Shown here: piece after piece, positions 11,264-20,371 of the stretch | Layout of the letters: the number at the start of each line of letters is the position of its first letter | How positions within the stretch are numbered: the first letter of the stretch is position 1 | Assembly (NCBI RefSeq): GCF_001662875.1 | Contig: NZ_JPVZ01000004.1 | Coordinates: 310,001 to 374,000, forward strand | Direction: 5' to 3' | DNA: 64,000 nucleotides | Source of the DNA: Thalassospira tepidiphila MCCC 1A03514 | GTDB taxonomy: Bacteria; Pseudomonadota; Alphaproteobacteria; Rhodospirillales; Thalassospiraceae | Made by a program: the position numbers and the translations under genes | Notes under the pieces: model-generated | The model's database searches: none | What the model was told of the DNA's origin: nothing | What the model saw: only the letters and a program-made list of their open reading frames with translations

Positions 11264-12538
11264 ATGGCGACTGAAGTTAAAGTTCCCGCACTGGGCGAGT
11301 CTGTATCTGAAGCCACGGTGGCAAAATGGTACAAAAAAGTCGGTGACGCTGTTGCAGCCGATGAACCAATTGTCGAACTTGAGACCGACAAGGTCACCGT
11401 CGAAGTCAACTCCCCGGTTGCTGGCGCAATTGCCGAGCTGGTCGTTGGTGAAGGCGACGAAGTTGAAGTTGGCGCGCTGATCGCGCACATCAACGAAGGT
11501 GCCGAAGGCGCCGCTGCTTCTGATGAACCGGCCAAGGAAGAAGCCCCGGCCGCGAAAAAAGAAGAAGCTCCGGCCAAGAAAGAAGAGCCGAAAGCAGCCC
11601 CGGCTGCTGCCCCGGCAGAAACGACCGCGTCAAACAGCGATCATCCGCTGGCACCGGCTGTTCGCAAACTGGTCGAAGACAAGAACCTTGATCCGTCCAA
11701 AATCCCGGCAACGGGCAAAGACGGCCGCCTGACCAAGGGCGACGTTCTGAACTTCCTCGAAGGCGGCGGATCGGCGTCCCGCGCCGCTGCCCCGGCACCG
11801 AGCGCCCCGGCAGCTCCGAAACCGGAACGTGAACTGCGTGACGGTGAAGAGCGTGTCAAAATGTCCAAGCTGCGCCAGACCATCGCGCGCCGTTTGAAAG
11901 AAGCCCAGAACACTGCGGCCATGCTAACCACTTACAACGAAGTGGACATGACCAACCTTCTGGCTTGCCGTAACAAGTACAAAGACGGTTTCGAGAAGAA
12001 ACACGGTGTGAAGCTTGGCTTCATGTCCTTCTTCATCAAGGCCTGCACCACGGCGCTCAAAGAATGGCCGGCTGTCAATGCCGAGATCGATGGCAACAGC
12101 TTCATCTATAAAAACTACTGCGATATCGGCGTTGCCGTTGGTACCCCGCAGGGTCTGGTTGTTCCGGTCATCCGTTCGGCAGAGGAAAAAACCTTTGCGG
12201 ATCTGGAAAGCACCATTGTCGATTTCGGCAAGCGTGCACGTGACGGCAAACTGGGCATGGATGAAATGACCGGCGGTTCCTTCACCATCTCCAACGGTGG
12301 TGTCTTCGGTTCCCTTCTGTCATCCCCGATCCTGAACGCGCCGCAGTCCGGTATTCTTGGCATGCACAAGACCCAGATGCGTCCGGTCGCAATCGACGGC
12401 AAAGTCGAAATTCGCCCGATGATGTATCTCGCGCTTTCCTATGACCACCGTATCATTGACGGCCGTGAAGCCGTTTCCTTCCTGGTACGCGTCAAGGAAT
12501 GCATCGAGAACCCGGAACGCATCCTGCTCGATATCTGA
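11264..12538 (+). CDS. sucB: 2-oxoglutarate dehydrogenase E2 (dihydrolipoyl succinyltransferase)
   Basis: A 424-residue E2 subunit. It has one lipoyl domain with the lipoylated lysine K43 in ETDKVTV, a flexible Ala/Pro/Lys/Glu-rich linker (about 85-123), a peripheral-subunit-binding domain (about 126-164) and the catalytic domain ending with H395 and D399 in SYDHRIIDG. It moves the succinyl group from E1 to CoA. I start it at the ATG at 11264 because the lipoyl domain begins there ([12 protein letters not shown]) and GGTCGAGGAA precedes it; an in-frame ATG 16 codons earlier adds residues without family counterpart. Confidence 0.97.
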   Translation: MATEVKVPALGESVSEATVAKWYKKVGDAVAADEPIVELETDKVTVEVNSPVAGAIAELVVGEGDEVEVGALIAHINEGAEGAAASDEPAKEEAPAAKKEEAPAKKEEPKAAPAAAPAETTASNSDHPLAPAVRKLVEDKNLDPSKIPATGKDGRLTKGDVLNFLEGGGSASRAAAPAPSAPAAPKPERELRDGEERVKMSKLRQTIARRLKEAQNTAAMLTTYNEVDMTNLLACRNKYKDGFEKKHGVKLGFMSFFIKACTTALKEWPAVNAEIDGNSFIYKNYCDIGVAVGTPQGLVVPVIRSAEEKTFADLESTIVDFGKRARDGKLGMDEMTGGSFTISNGGVFGSLLSSPILNAPQSGILGMHKTQMRPVAIDGKVEIRPMMYLALSYDHRIIDGREAVSFLVRVKECIENPERILLDI

Positions 12539-12562
12539 TCAGACAAAAGGATCAAAGAACTC

Positions 12563-13969
12563 ATGAGTGAGAACTACGACGTTGTCGTGATCGGTGGCGG
12601 TCCTGGCGGTTATGTTTGCGCCATCCGCGCCGCACAGCTTGGCCTTAAAGTCGCCTGCGTTGAAAAACGCGGCGCACTTGGCGGTACCTGCCTCAATGTG
12701 GGCTGCATTCCGTCCAAGGCCCTGCTGCATTCCTCGCACCTGTTCGAAGAAGCGACCGAGCATTTCGATACCCACGGCATCGAAGTCTCCAAGCCGAAGG
12801 TCAACATCGAAAAGATGATGGCCCGCAAGGACAAGGTCGTTGACAGCAATGTCAAAGGCATCGAGTTCCTGTTCAAGAAGAACAAGGTTACCTATGTCAA
12901 AGGTGCCGGCGAAATCACCTCGCCGACCTCGGTCAAGGTTGCCCTTCTTGATGGCGGCGAAGAAACCCTGAATGCCAAGAACATCGTCATCGCGACGGGT
13001 TCGGAAGTCACCCCGCTGCCAGGTGTCGAAATTGACGAAGAAAAAATCGTCTCCTCGACCGGTGCACTGGTTCTTCCGAAAGTGCCGAAAAAGATGGTTG
13101 TCATCGGTGCAGGCGTGATCGGTCTGGAACTTGGTTCCGTCTGGCGTCGTCTGGGTGCCGAAGTCACCGTTGTTGAATATCTTGACCGCATTCTGCCGGG
13201 CATGGATGGCGAGCTGGTCAAACAGACCCAGCGCATCTTCGCCAAGCAGGGCCTTGAATTCAAACTCGGCCACAAGGTTACCGGTGCCAAGACCACCAAG
13301 TCTGGCGTGACCCTGACTGTTGAACCGTCCAAGGGCGGCGATGCAGAAGAGCTTAAAGCCGATGTGGTTCTGGTGGCGATTGGTCGCCGTCCGTACACCA
13401 AAGGCCTTGGTCTCGACGCTGTCGGTGTTGAACTCGACGATCGTGGTCGTGTCAAAACCGACGAGCATTTCCAGACCAATGTTGGCGGCATCTTTGCGAT
13501 TGGCGATACCATCGTCGGTCCGATGCTGGCCCACAAGGCTGAGGAAGACGGCGTTGCCCTGGCAGAAATGCTGGCGGGTGAAGAAGGCCATGTCGATTAC
13601 GGCAAGGTCCCGGGTGTTGTTTACACCTGGCCGGAAGTTGCCGCTGTTGGCAAAACCGAAGAGCAGCTGAAGGAAGAAGGCGCAGACTACAAAGTCGGCA
13701 AATTCCCCTTCACCGCAAACGGTCGCGCCAAGGCGATGGAAAGCACCGAAGGCTTTGTCAAAATCATCGAAGACAAGAAAACGCACCGTGTTGTCGGCGC
13801 GCATATTGTCGGCCCGGCTGCGGGCGATCTGATTGCCGAAGTGGTTCTGGCGATGGAATACGGCGCTTCTGCCGAAGACATCGCGCGCACCTGCCACGCC
13901 CACCCTGCCCTTGGCGAGTCCGTCAAGGAAGCAGCACTGGACGCGGACAAACGCGCAATCCACATGTAA
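12563..13969 (+). CDS. lpdA: Dihydrolipoyl dehydrogenase (E3)
   Basis: A 468-residue flavoprotein disulfide reductase that re-oxidises the lipoyl arm of SucB with NAD+. FAD-binding GGGPGG is at 11-16, the redox-active pair is C43 and C48 in [13 protein letters not shown], the NAD-binding [10 protein letters not shown] is in the middle, and the C-terminal catalytic H447 and E452 sit in HPALGE. It starts 24 bases after sucB and closes the operon, which is followed by a strong terminator. The same E3 may also serve pyruvate dehydrogenase or glycine cleavage if no other copy exists elsewhere. Confidence 0.97.
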   Translation: MSENYDVVVIGGGPGGYVCAIRAAQLGLKVACVEKRGALGGTCLNVGCIPSKALLHSSHLFEEATEHFDTHGIEVSKPKVNIEKMMARKDKVVDSNVKGIEFLFKKNKVTYVKGAGEITSPTSVKVALLDGGEETLNAKNIVIATGSEVTPLPGVEIDEEKIVSSTGALVLPKVPKKMVVIGAGVIGLELGSVWRRLGAEVTVVEYLDRILPGMDGELVKQTQRIFAKQGLEFKLGHKVTGAKTTKSGVTLTVEPSKGGDAEELKADVVLVAIGRRPYTKGLGLDAVGVELDDRGRVKTDEHFQTNVGGIFAIGDTIVGPMLAHKAEEDGVALAEMLAGEEGHVDYGKVPGVVYTWPEVAAVGKTEEQLKEEGADYKVGKFPFTANGRAKAMESTEGFVKIIEDKKTHRVVGAHIVGPAAGDLIAEVVLAMEYGASAEDIARTCHAHPALGESVKEAALDADKRAIHM

Positions 13970-13990
13970 TCGATCAGTTCTCTGATCTGC

Positions 13991-14028
13991 AAACGGCCGT
14001 CCCATTCACTTGGGGCGGCCGTTTTGTT
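13991..14028 (+). terminator. Rho-independent terminator after lpdA
   Basis: A nine-base outer stem AAACGGCCG/CGGCCGTTT is extended by an inner CCCA/TGGG helix to about 14 pairs and followed by GTTTTGTTTT. It ends the sucC-lpdA transcription unit. Confidence 0.9.
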
Positions 14029-14152
14029 TTGGCCACCAGAAACGCCTAAGTCCCTAAATTTTATGAAGTTTGTGGAATTGTCGGACTTTTGGCAGGTGAC
14101 GCTGGGGGGCTTTGGGGATTAGTATGACAAAACCTGTTTACTGGCCCGGAGA

Positions 14153-14605
14153 ATGAAAATGGTGCTGTCTGTTGGCGTTGTTGCCCACGACCGTCGCAAA
14201 CGCGAAATGGCTGACTGGCTGGAAAAACACAAGGATGTATTCGCCAATATGCGCATCTTTGCCACCGGCACCACCGGGCGCGTATTGCAGGAACGGTTTA
14301 CCGAACTGGACGTCCATCCGCTTAAAAGCGGCCCGTTTGGCGGCGATCAGCAATTGGGTTCGATGATTGCGCACGGCGAATTGCAAGCCATGTTCTTTTT
14401 CACTGACCCGATGACACCCCAGCCCCACGATGTCGATGTCCGCGCCCTGATCCGGCTGGCTAACATGTATGAAGTGCCGATTGCCTGCAATCAAAGTACG
14501 GCGGACCTTTTGATCAGCAATCCCAGGTTCGAGGAAATCTGCGAACAATATCGCAACCATTCCCCCGAACAGGTCTTTGCCGATTACAGCAACCGCAAGG
14601 TTTAG
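14153..14605 (+). CDS. mgsA: Methylglyoxal synthase
   Basis: A 150-residue enzyme that converts dihydroxyacetone phosphate to methylglyoxal and phosphate, a bypass of lower glycolysis. The family signature is clear: VAHDRRKREM at the N terminus, TGTTGRVL for phosphate binding, the catalytic aspartate D65 in GPFGGDQQLG and the Q-P-H-D-V-D segment. The length matches E. coli MgsA. Two in-frame ATGs (14153 and 14159) could serve as start. It is a single gene between the TCA block and an AEC carrier. Confidence 0.95.
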   Translation: MKMVLSVGVVAHDRRKREMADWLEKHKDVFANMRIFATGTTGRVLQERFTELDVHPLKSGPFGGDQQLGSMIAHGELQAMFFFTDPMTPQPHDVDVRALIRLANMYEVPIACNQSTADLLISNPRFEEICEQYRNHSPEQVFADYSNRKV

Positions 14606-14661
14606 CTACCACTCCAAACGGCCCAACAAGACGTTTTCTGCGCCGGAGCGCCCCACCCGCC

Positions 14662-15588
14662 ATGCAGCTCGCCTATGATGTCATCGCCGCGATCTTTCCG
14701 ATCTTTGCCGCCATTCTGGTTGGTGCGGCCTTAAAGCATTTCCTGATCAAAACGGCCGATATCTGGGCTGGGATTGATCGGCTGACCTATTATCTGTTGC
14801 TGCCATCGCTTCTGATCGTCGAGATTTATCGCGCCGATTTTTCCAGCGGCCATGCTGGCACCGCCGTCGGTGTCACCCTTGCAGCGACACTGGGGCTTTC
14901 TGCCGCCCTGCTTTTGCTGCGTCCGGTGATCACGCGCGACACGCCGCTTTTCACATCCATCTTTCAGGGCTCGGTACGTTACAACAGTTATGTCCTGCTG
15001 GCGGTTGCCGATGCGCTTTACGGAGCAGAAGGATTGGCGCTTGCCATCATCTTTGTTGCGGTGATGGTGATTGCCACCAACATGCTGGGCGTTGTGGTTC
15101 TAAGCGCCTTTAGCAGTGGCAAAAGCAACCTTAAACGGATTATCGCAGGCGTTCTGAAAAACCCGATCATTATTGCCGCCGGGGCTGGTGCAATCCTGAA
15201 TGTGAGTAATATTCACGTTCCGTTGCCAATTGAAAATACAGCCGCCCTGTTTAAGACAGCTGCCCTGCCGCTCAGCCTGCTTTCGGTCGGGGCAGGTTTG
15301 CGCTTTGTGATGGATAAAAAGGCCGTGGGCGCGATTGCCCTTGCCACCACCATCAAGCTTGCGGTTTTGCCGGTTATCACCGGCGTCTGCCTGTATCTTG
15401 CCGGTGTCGATGGCATGGTTCTGGCGATGGGGGTTCTTTATGCTGGTATGCCGTGTGCGGGCAATGCCTATATCCTCGCACGCCAACTCAATGGCGACCC
15501 GGAGGCAATGGCATCGATCATCACGCTGGAGACGTTACTCTCCGCCTTCAGCGTCGCTGTCATCGCCGGTGTATTGAGCATCAATTGA
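14662..15588 (+). CDS. AEC-family (auxin efflux carrier-like) transporter
   Basis: A 308-residue integral membrane protein with about ten hydrophobic segments in two halves, typical of the AEC family (MleP/malonate carrier relatives). The residues near GMPCAGNAYILA in the C-terminal half match the conserved polar stretch of that family. Substrates in bacteria are often malate, lactate or malonate, but nothing here fixes it. Its 3' end overlaps the convergent pseudouridine synthase gene by 54 bases. Confidence 0.85.
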   Translation: MQLAYDVIAAIFPIFAAILVGAALKHFLIKTADIWAGIDRLTYYLLLPSLLIVEIYRADFSSGHAGTAVGVTLAATLGLSAALLLLRPVITRDTPLFTSIFQGSVRYNSYVLLAVADALYGAEGLALAIIFVAVMVIATNMLGVVVLSAFSSGKSNLKRIIAGVLKNPIIIAAGAGAILNVSNIHVPLPIENTAALFKTAALPLSLLSVGAGLRFVMDKKAVGAIALATTIKLAVLPVITGVCLYLAGVDGMVLAMGVLYAGMPCAGNAYILARQLNGDPEAMASIITLETLLSAFSVAVIAGVLSIN

Positions 15589-16323
15589 GCTTGCATGCGC
15601 GGCGTACTCGCCATCGTAACCGCATGCTTCGAGCCCTGCGCGCATCAATTCTGGCGGCGGCGCATCGACAATCACCGGTTCACGGTCGGCATGGAACGGA
15701 ACGATGATCTGGCGCGATAGCAGCATCAGGGTCGGCGGCGCACCAAAGACCGGCGGCTCATCACCACGGCCATAAAACGGATCGCCGATCACCGGGTGCC
15801 CGACATGATCAAGATGCACGCGCAACTGATGGGTCCGCCCGGTATGCGGGATCAGTTCAAGCCAGGTGATGTCCTTGCCGTCCGCATCCTTGCCACGGCC
15901 CAGTACGGTATATTCGGTTTTTGACGGCTGCCCATCTTCATGCACCAGCATGGTCCAGCCGCTTTCATCATTGATCTTGCCAATCGGCGCATCAATGAAA
16001 CCGTGATCATTTTCCATCGCACCGCGAACCACCGCCCAATAGGACTTGCCGATTTTCTTTTCGGTGAACAGGCGGGTGATCTTTTTTGACGATTTCGGAT
16101 GACGGCACAGCAACAGACAACCGGCGGTGTCCCGGTCCAGACGGTGTGCAAGTGTCGGTTCAGGTTGGATGCCGAATTTCAGATCCGGCAGATAGGCATC
16201 AACATGAAAATAGGTTTTTGGCCCACCATGCGAGGCCAGCCCGGGCGGCTTGTTCAGAACAATGATGTTGGAATCGCGGTGCAGAACATGCGCGATCAGG
16301 TCGTCTGCAATCGGATGGGGCAT
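15535..16323 (-). CDS. RluA-family pseudouridine synthase
   Basis: A 262-residue RluA-type pseudouridine synthase that isomerises uridine in rRNA or tRNA. The catalytic motif HRLDRDTAG contains the nucleophilic aspartate D63, and VLNKPPGLASHGG is the usual RluA N-terminal segment; no S4 domain is present. The ATG at 16323 is preferred because AAAGG stands six bases before it; an in-frame ATG at 16338 would add five residues. The target uridine cannot be told from sequence. It converges on and overlaps the AEC gene. Confidence 0.9.
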   Translation of the reverse strand: MPHPIADDLIAHVLHRDSNIIVLNKPPGLASHGGPKTYFHVDAYLPDLKFGIQPEPTLAHRLDRDTAGCLLLCRHPKSSKKITRLFTEKKIGKSYWAVVRGAMENDHGFIDAPIGKINDESGWTMLVHEDGQPSKTEYTVLGRGKDADGKDITWLELIPHTGRTHQLRVHLDHVGHPVIGDPFYGRGDEPPVFGAPPTLMLLSRQIIVPFHADREPVIVDAPPPELMRAGLEACGYDGEYAAHASSIDAQYTGDDSDAEGGE

Positions 16324-16404
16324 GGCGTGGCCTTTCATTTCGGGTCTTGGCCCGTAAGCCCCTGCTTACCCCATCAGACCTTTGCGAGCAATGATCATGA
16401 CGTT

Positions 16405-16434
16405 TGATCCGCAGATCACGCCAGTGCGTAACAA
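16405..16434 (+). promoter_or_regulatory. Candidate ECF (RpoE/ChrR-type) promoter of the DUF6134 unit
   Basis: TGATCC (16405-16410) is followed after exactly 18 bases by TAACAA (16429-16434). The same TGATCC-N18-TA layout occurs upstream of rpoE and of the divergent lipid operon. Transcription would start near 16441, about 35 bases before the downstream gene. Confidence 0.7.
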
Positions 16435-16475
16435 GAAGGGAGTATTAGTTTTTCAACCTGGCTTTGGTATCAATC

Positions 16476-17282
16476 ATGAAGACATCCATGGCATATCAGG
16501 TCAAATCGCTGTTTGGCGCCTGCACCGTTGCGGGCGGTATCGCGCTGTCTTCCAATGCCTTTGCAGCCGACCCGCAATCATCAACGCAGCCTAACACCGC
16601 ACCCGTTGAGCAAGCGCGCCTTTCCGAGGCATTTGATGGCCCGGAAACGTGCCGCGAATTTGATGCGATCCAGCGATATGGCAATGAGCTTCGCTTTCAG
16701 ATCCGGCGCAATGACTCCCCGGTTGGGAGCCATGTTGTGCAGTTCAATCAAGGGCGTGATGGCCTGCAGGTGGTTGCCCAAAGCAATATCGATATCAGCT
16801 TTTTAGGGTTTAACGCCTATAGCTTTGACTATCGATCCGAAAGCCTGTGGCAAGGTGATCGTCTGGCCGCCCTTTCAGTGCGGGTAGATGATGATGGCGA
16901 CAAGACAGAGGTCGTCGCCAAACCTGATGCGCAGGGTACACTCGTTGTCAGCGGCCCGGAGGGGGATCAGTCATTGCCAAACGGGATTTTCCCGACCGAT
17001 CACTGGCATTGCGGTGTCTTGGGCAGCAAAGCGGTCCTTAATACCATCACCGGCAAATCAAACGCAGTCGATATCAGCGCAACCGAGCCTGAAACGCTGC
17101 AGACAACCAACGGCACGTTGCGCGCCACCCGTTTCACCTATGACGGCGAACTTGAAACCACCGCATGGTATGATGCCGACGGCCGTTGGGTCGGTCTAGC
17201 CTTCGAGGCACGCGACGGATCGCAGATCACATATCGTTGCATGAATTGCGCGACGCAAACCGCGCAAAAGGATGAGGAATGA
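16476..17282 (+). CDS. DUF6134-family exported protein
   Basis: A 268-residue protein with a signal peptide (about residues 1-28, ending ALSSNAFA-A) and a beta-rich body typical of DUF6134. Phrases such as HVVQFNQG, TFSYD-like turns and DHWHCGVL are family features. The mature protein should be periplasmic; its biochemical role is unknown. It overlaps the following SDR gene by four bases (ATGA), so they are co-translated. It has its own ECF-type promoter. Related genes accompany chrR/cfa stress clusters in other Proteobacteria, as I recall. The start at 16476 fits the signal peptide; a later ATG at 16488 is possible. Confidence 0.75.
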   Translation: MKTSMAYQVKSLFGACTVAGGIALSSNAFAADPQSSTQPNTAPVEQARLSEAFDGPETCREFDAIQRYGNELRFQIRRNDSPVGSHVVQFNQGRDGLQVVAQSNIDISFLGFNAYSFDYRSESLWQGDRLAALSVRVDDDGDKTEVVAKPDAQGTLVVSGPEGDQSLPNGIFPTDHWHCGVLGSKAVLNTITGKSNAVDISATEPETLQTTNGTLRATRFTYDGELETTAWYDADGRWVGLAFEARDGSQITYRCMNCATQTAQKDEE

Positions 17283-18040
17283 AAAAGCACTTCCAGACCA
17301 TCTGGATTATCGGGGCGTCTTCAGGGATTGGTGCCGCATTGTCACGCAAACTCCATGAAAACCCGACATCCTCCGCGCAAAAAATCATCATTTCGGCGCG
17401 AAATTCCGACAAACTCGATGAACTTGCGGCTGAAATGCCGGGTTTAACCCCGGTTCCGGTCGATATTACCGATACAAATGCGGTGAATGGTGCGATTGCC
17501 AAGGTTGAAAAGCAGTTTGGCCTGCCTGACCTGGTTGTTTTGGCGGCTGGTATTTATTCCCCGATGAAGCTAAGTGCGTTTTCAGCCGCCACCATCCGCA
17601 GTCACGTCGATACCAATTACATGGGCATCGTCAATTGTCTGGAGCCGCTTTTGAACAAGATGCGCGCACGCAAATCTGGCGAGATTGCCGTCATGGCATC
17701 GGTGGCAGGTTACCGCGGCCTGCCCAATGCTGCGGCCTATGGCCCGACAAAGGCTGCCCTGATCAATCTGTGTGAATCCCTGCATACCGAACTAAGCGGC
17801 AGTGGCGTTTTGCTGCGTGTGATCAATCCGGGATTTGTTAAAACACGGCTGACCGACAAGAACGATTTTGAAATGCCCTATCTGCTCGAACCGGAACAGG
17901 CCGCCGATTACATCTATCGCGGGCTTTGCGGCAGTGACAAATTCGAGATTGCCTTCCCGCCCCCATTTGTGCGGCAATTGAAGCTGACGCAAATTCTGCC
18001 GTATCCGATTTTCTTCAAACTGATGCGTAAGCTGCTCTGA
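17279..18040 (+). CDS. Short-chain dehydrogenase/reductase
   Basis: A 253-residue classical SDR. The cofactor motif GASSGIG is at 12-18, and the catalytic set is S141, Y154 and K158 (AAAYGPTKAAL). It reduces or oxidises a carbonyl/alcohol with NAD(P)H. Position between the DUF6134 and NTF2-like genes in an ECF-driven operon suggests a role in the membrane or lipid oxidative stress response. An SDR is also a recalled member of the R. sphaeroides RpoE regulon next to rpoE-chrR. Substrate unknown. Confidence 0.88.
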   Translation: MKKHFQTIWIIGASSGIGAALSRKLHENPTSSAQKIIISARNSDKLDELAAEMPGLTPVPVDITDTNAVNGAIAKVEKQFGLPDLVVLAAGIYSPMKLSAFSAATIRSHVDTNYMGIVNCLEPLLNKMRARKSGEIAVMASVAGYRGLPNAAAYGPTKAALINLCESLHTELSGSGVLLRVINPGFVKTRLTDKNDFEMPYLLEPEQAADYIYRGLCGSDKFEIAFPPPFVRQLKLTQILPYPIFFKLMRKLL

Positions 18041-18042
18041 TC

Positions 18043-18489
18043 ATGAACGACATCACCGATGCCAAGCGCCAGTTGCTGGCAACTTACGCAGACTATTACG
18101 AGAAACTGTCGCTTGAGACTGTTGATCAGTTAAAGGAACTGGTGACAGACGATTTCGTGTTTTGCGACCCGTTCACGACCGTCAGGGGTCCAGACGCCGT
18201 TTGTGCCTATCTGGCCAAGGCGTTTACCGATGCGGATCATCCGCGCTTTATCGTTACCCACCGTGCGATCGATCGGGATCGCGGATTTTTACGCTGGCGC
18301 TTTAGTGCGCGGGTAAAGGTGATCGGCAACTGGGAATTTACCGGCATGTCAGAGGTGACCTTTAACGACGATGGCACACGGCTGGCATCTCATTTTGACC
18401 ACTGGGATTCCGGCCAGAACTTCTATGCCAAAATCCCCGTACTGCGCTGGTTTATTCAGCGGCTTGCGCGACGCGTTGGGTCTTTGTGA
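18043..18489 (+). CDS. NTF2-like/SnoaL-like protein
   Basis: A 148-residue protein of the NTF2-like cone-fold type: an N-terminal helical pair, FVFCDPFTTVRGPDAV and a C-terminal set of beta strands (LRWRFSARVKVIG, TGMSEVTFND). Such proteins are either small enzymes or ligand binders. It begins two bases after the SDR stop and ends 38 bases inside the convergent DUF3833 gene. Function is not known; conserved linkage to ChrR loci suggests part of the same response. Confidence 0.8.
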   Translation: MNDITDAKRQLLATYADYYEKLSLETVDQLKELVTDDFVFCDPFTTVRGPDAVCAYLAKAFTDADHPRFIVTHRAIDRDRGFLRWRFSARVKVIGNWEFTGMSEVTFNDDGTRLASHFDHWDSGQNFYAKIPVLRWFIQRLARRVGSL

Positions 18490-19000
18490 AAAACAGCGTT
18501 ACTTCGCCGATCTCAAAGCCCCATTTCTTGACCCGTGCCCGGTTGACCAGAACCCCATCGGGTTGCAGGAACATCCAGTCGTCGAACGTCACCCGCCAGG
18601 CACCATCACCGACCTTAAGATCCATGTCATAAGACCAGTTCAGGGCATTGCCGTACTGACTGCCAATCGCCTTGCCAACGATATCGTCCGCAAGCCCTTC
18701 ATAGCTGTGTTCGTCGGTTTTGCTGATTTTCCAGACACGGCGATCTGTTTCGCCGTCGTCATAGATAAAGTCTTCTTCAAGTGTCAGAACACCATCTTCA
18801 ACGGTTCCCGTTATTTCGACGGTGAACTGACGACGCAGGGTTCCGAAACGATCTTCGAAAATTCCCCAGGCCCGGCTGTCGCCTTCGAAATAGTCAAACA
18901 CGTCGAAGCGGGGTTCTTTTTGCGCAAAATCCTGCGGTTTCATCGACCCACATCCGGCTAATAGTACCAAAACACACAGCGCCATGAAGTTCCGCAGCAT
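18452..19000 (-). CDS. DUF3833-family lipoprotein
   Basis: A 182-residue lipoprotein: lipobox LLAGC with the lipidated cysteine C17, then a DUF3833 beta-barrel-like body with FDVFDYFEGDSRAWG and the W-x-F-D-D-W-M-F-L-Q segment. It should be anchored in the inner or outer membrane facing the periplasm. It is the last gene of the rightward-starting, leftward-transcribed lipid operon. DUF3833 genes repeatedly sit beside cfa and DUF1365 genes, so a lipid-binding or lipid-transfer role is a fair guess only. Confidence 0.82.
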   Translation of the reverse strand: MLRNFMALCVLVLLAGCGSMKPQDFAQKEPRFDVFDYFEGDSRAWGIFEDRFGTLRRQFTVEITGTVEDGVLTLEEDFIYDDGETDRRVWKISKTDEHSYEGLADDIVGKAIGSQYGNALNWSYDMDLKVGDGAWRVTFDDWMFLQPDGVLVNRARVKKWGFEIGEVTLFFTKTQRVAQAAE

Positions 19001-19030
19001 CGATTTTCTCCTGTCCTGACAATCCCAAGA

Positions 19031-20371
19031 TCAATCATTGCGGCGTGAAAGGCGCCGACGAATGGCAACCTGATGCGTGCTGTCCAACGGAAAGCGCCAC
19101 ATCATCCCGATTGCTCCTGCCTTCAATACGATGGGGATCACCGCATAGATCAAAACCAGCACAACCAATGCGCCAGTTTTTTCGTCTCCTCCGTCGGTCA
19201 GACCAAATGCGCCCAATATCGGAAAGGCAATCCCGGCGGCAAGCGCCATGGCAAGCTTGTTGGTCATGTTCCAAAGGGCAAATAAAAGGCCGGTGCGTCG
19301 TACCCCAAACCGGTAACGATCCCAGTCATCGACATCGGCCTGAATGGCGGGTGGCAAAGCCAGATCCGCGCCCAGTGCCGCACCGGTGACAAGACATATG
19401 ACCGCAAAGGCAGCGAAATCCCCGGCATCAAGGATCGGGACAAAGGCGAAGGCGACAATCGCCATCACCATGGCAAAACACCAGACGCGGTGCTTGCCAA
19501 TGCGGCCGGCCATCACAACCCAAAGCGGTATGGCAATGATCGCCGCGGCGAAATAAAGCAGGATCAGGATATTTTCGCTGTCCTGATCAAGTTCGAGGTA
19601 ATAGCGCACAAACAACGGAAAACACACGGCCGGCAACCCGGCCGCCAGACCATTGATCATCCACGCCGCAAGCAGGCGCATGAAAAGACCATTGTCACGC
19701 AGGCTTCGGGCGCCAAGGCGCAAAGTGGCCCAAAGGTTTCTTCTGCCAAAGCTGGATCGGCTTGTGCGTTTATGTTGCGCAACCGGATCGGGTACCTTCC
19801 AGATCAGAAGGGCAACAAATACAGCGCCGAGCGTCAGCGTCACGGTGGCAAGGGTTTGAATTTCGGCTGCGCGATCCGGCGCATTGATCAGCACCGGAAT
19901 GGCCCCGGCCAATACAATCCCGATCAAGCCCGCCCCTTCACGAAGGGCGGTAAGCGTTGTGCGTTTTTTGTAATCGCCCGAAAGATCCGCCCCCCAGGCA
20001 AGATAGGGCACCTGAAACATCGTCCAGCCCAGAAACAGCACACTTGCCCAGATCAGGAGATATATCGCACTGGGTTGGGCTGGCGGGCTGAACAAATACC
20101 AAAGCCCGATACCAGCAATCACCGCCCCTGCACCGGTCCAGATTTTGCGATTGCCGGTCTTGTCGGAAAGCCAACCAACAACGGGGTCGGTCAGCATATC
20201 GATCATCCGGACCAGCAACAAAACCACACCTGTGATCGCCAATCCAAGGCCAAGGTCATCGCCATAATAGCTTGGCAACAACACATAGGCCGGGATGGTC
20301 GGCACGGCTGCTGCCATCGCCGGAAGCGCATAGAGAACCGAAATACGGGTAGGGTATTCAGCCTGTCGCAT
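19031..20371 (-). CDS. MFS transporter, GPH (melibiose-like) group
   Basis: A 446-residue MFS protein with 12 hydrophobic segments. The segment DMLTDPVVGWLSDKTGNRK near residues 57-75 is the hallmark of the glycoside-pentoside-hexuronide cation symporters. It overlaps the upstream cfa-like gene by 14 bases (its ATG lies inside the cfa 3' end), so expression is tied to lipid modification. A sugar symporter is out of place there; it may instead move a lipid-related solute. The equivalent gene also occurs in the R. sphaeroides rpoE-linked operon, as I recall. Confidence 0.85.
   Translation of the reverse strand: MRQAEYPTRISVLYALPAMAAAVPTIPAYVLLPSYYGDDLGLGLAITGVVLLLVRMIDMLTDPVVGWLSDKTGNRKIWTGAGAVIAGIGLWYLFSPPAQPSAIYLLIWASVLFLGWTMFQVPYLAWGADLSGDYKKRTTLTALREGAGLIGIVLAGAIPVLINAPDRAAEIQTLATVTLTLGAVFVALLIWKVPDPVAQHKRTSRSSFGRRNLWATLRLGARSLRDNGLFMRLLAAWMINGLAAGLPAVCFPLFVRYYLELDQDSENILILLYFAAAIIAIPLWVVMAGRIGKHRVWCFAMVMAIVAFAFVPILDAGDFAAFAVICLVTGAALGADLALPPAIQADVDDWDRYRFGVRRTGLLFALWNMTNKLAMALAAGIAFPILGAFGLTDGGDEKTGALVVLVLIYAVIPIVLKAGAIGMMWRFPLDSTHQVAIRRRLSRRND

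Noticed and set aside
12539..14005. 488-residue minus-strand frame opposite lpdA
   Set aside because: lpdA has every catalytic motif; the long antisense frame results from strong codon bias and shows no family features.
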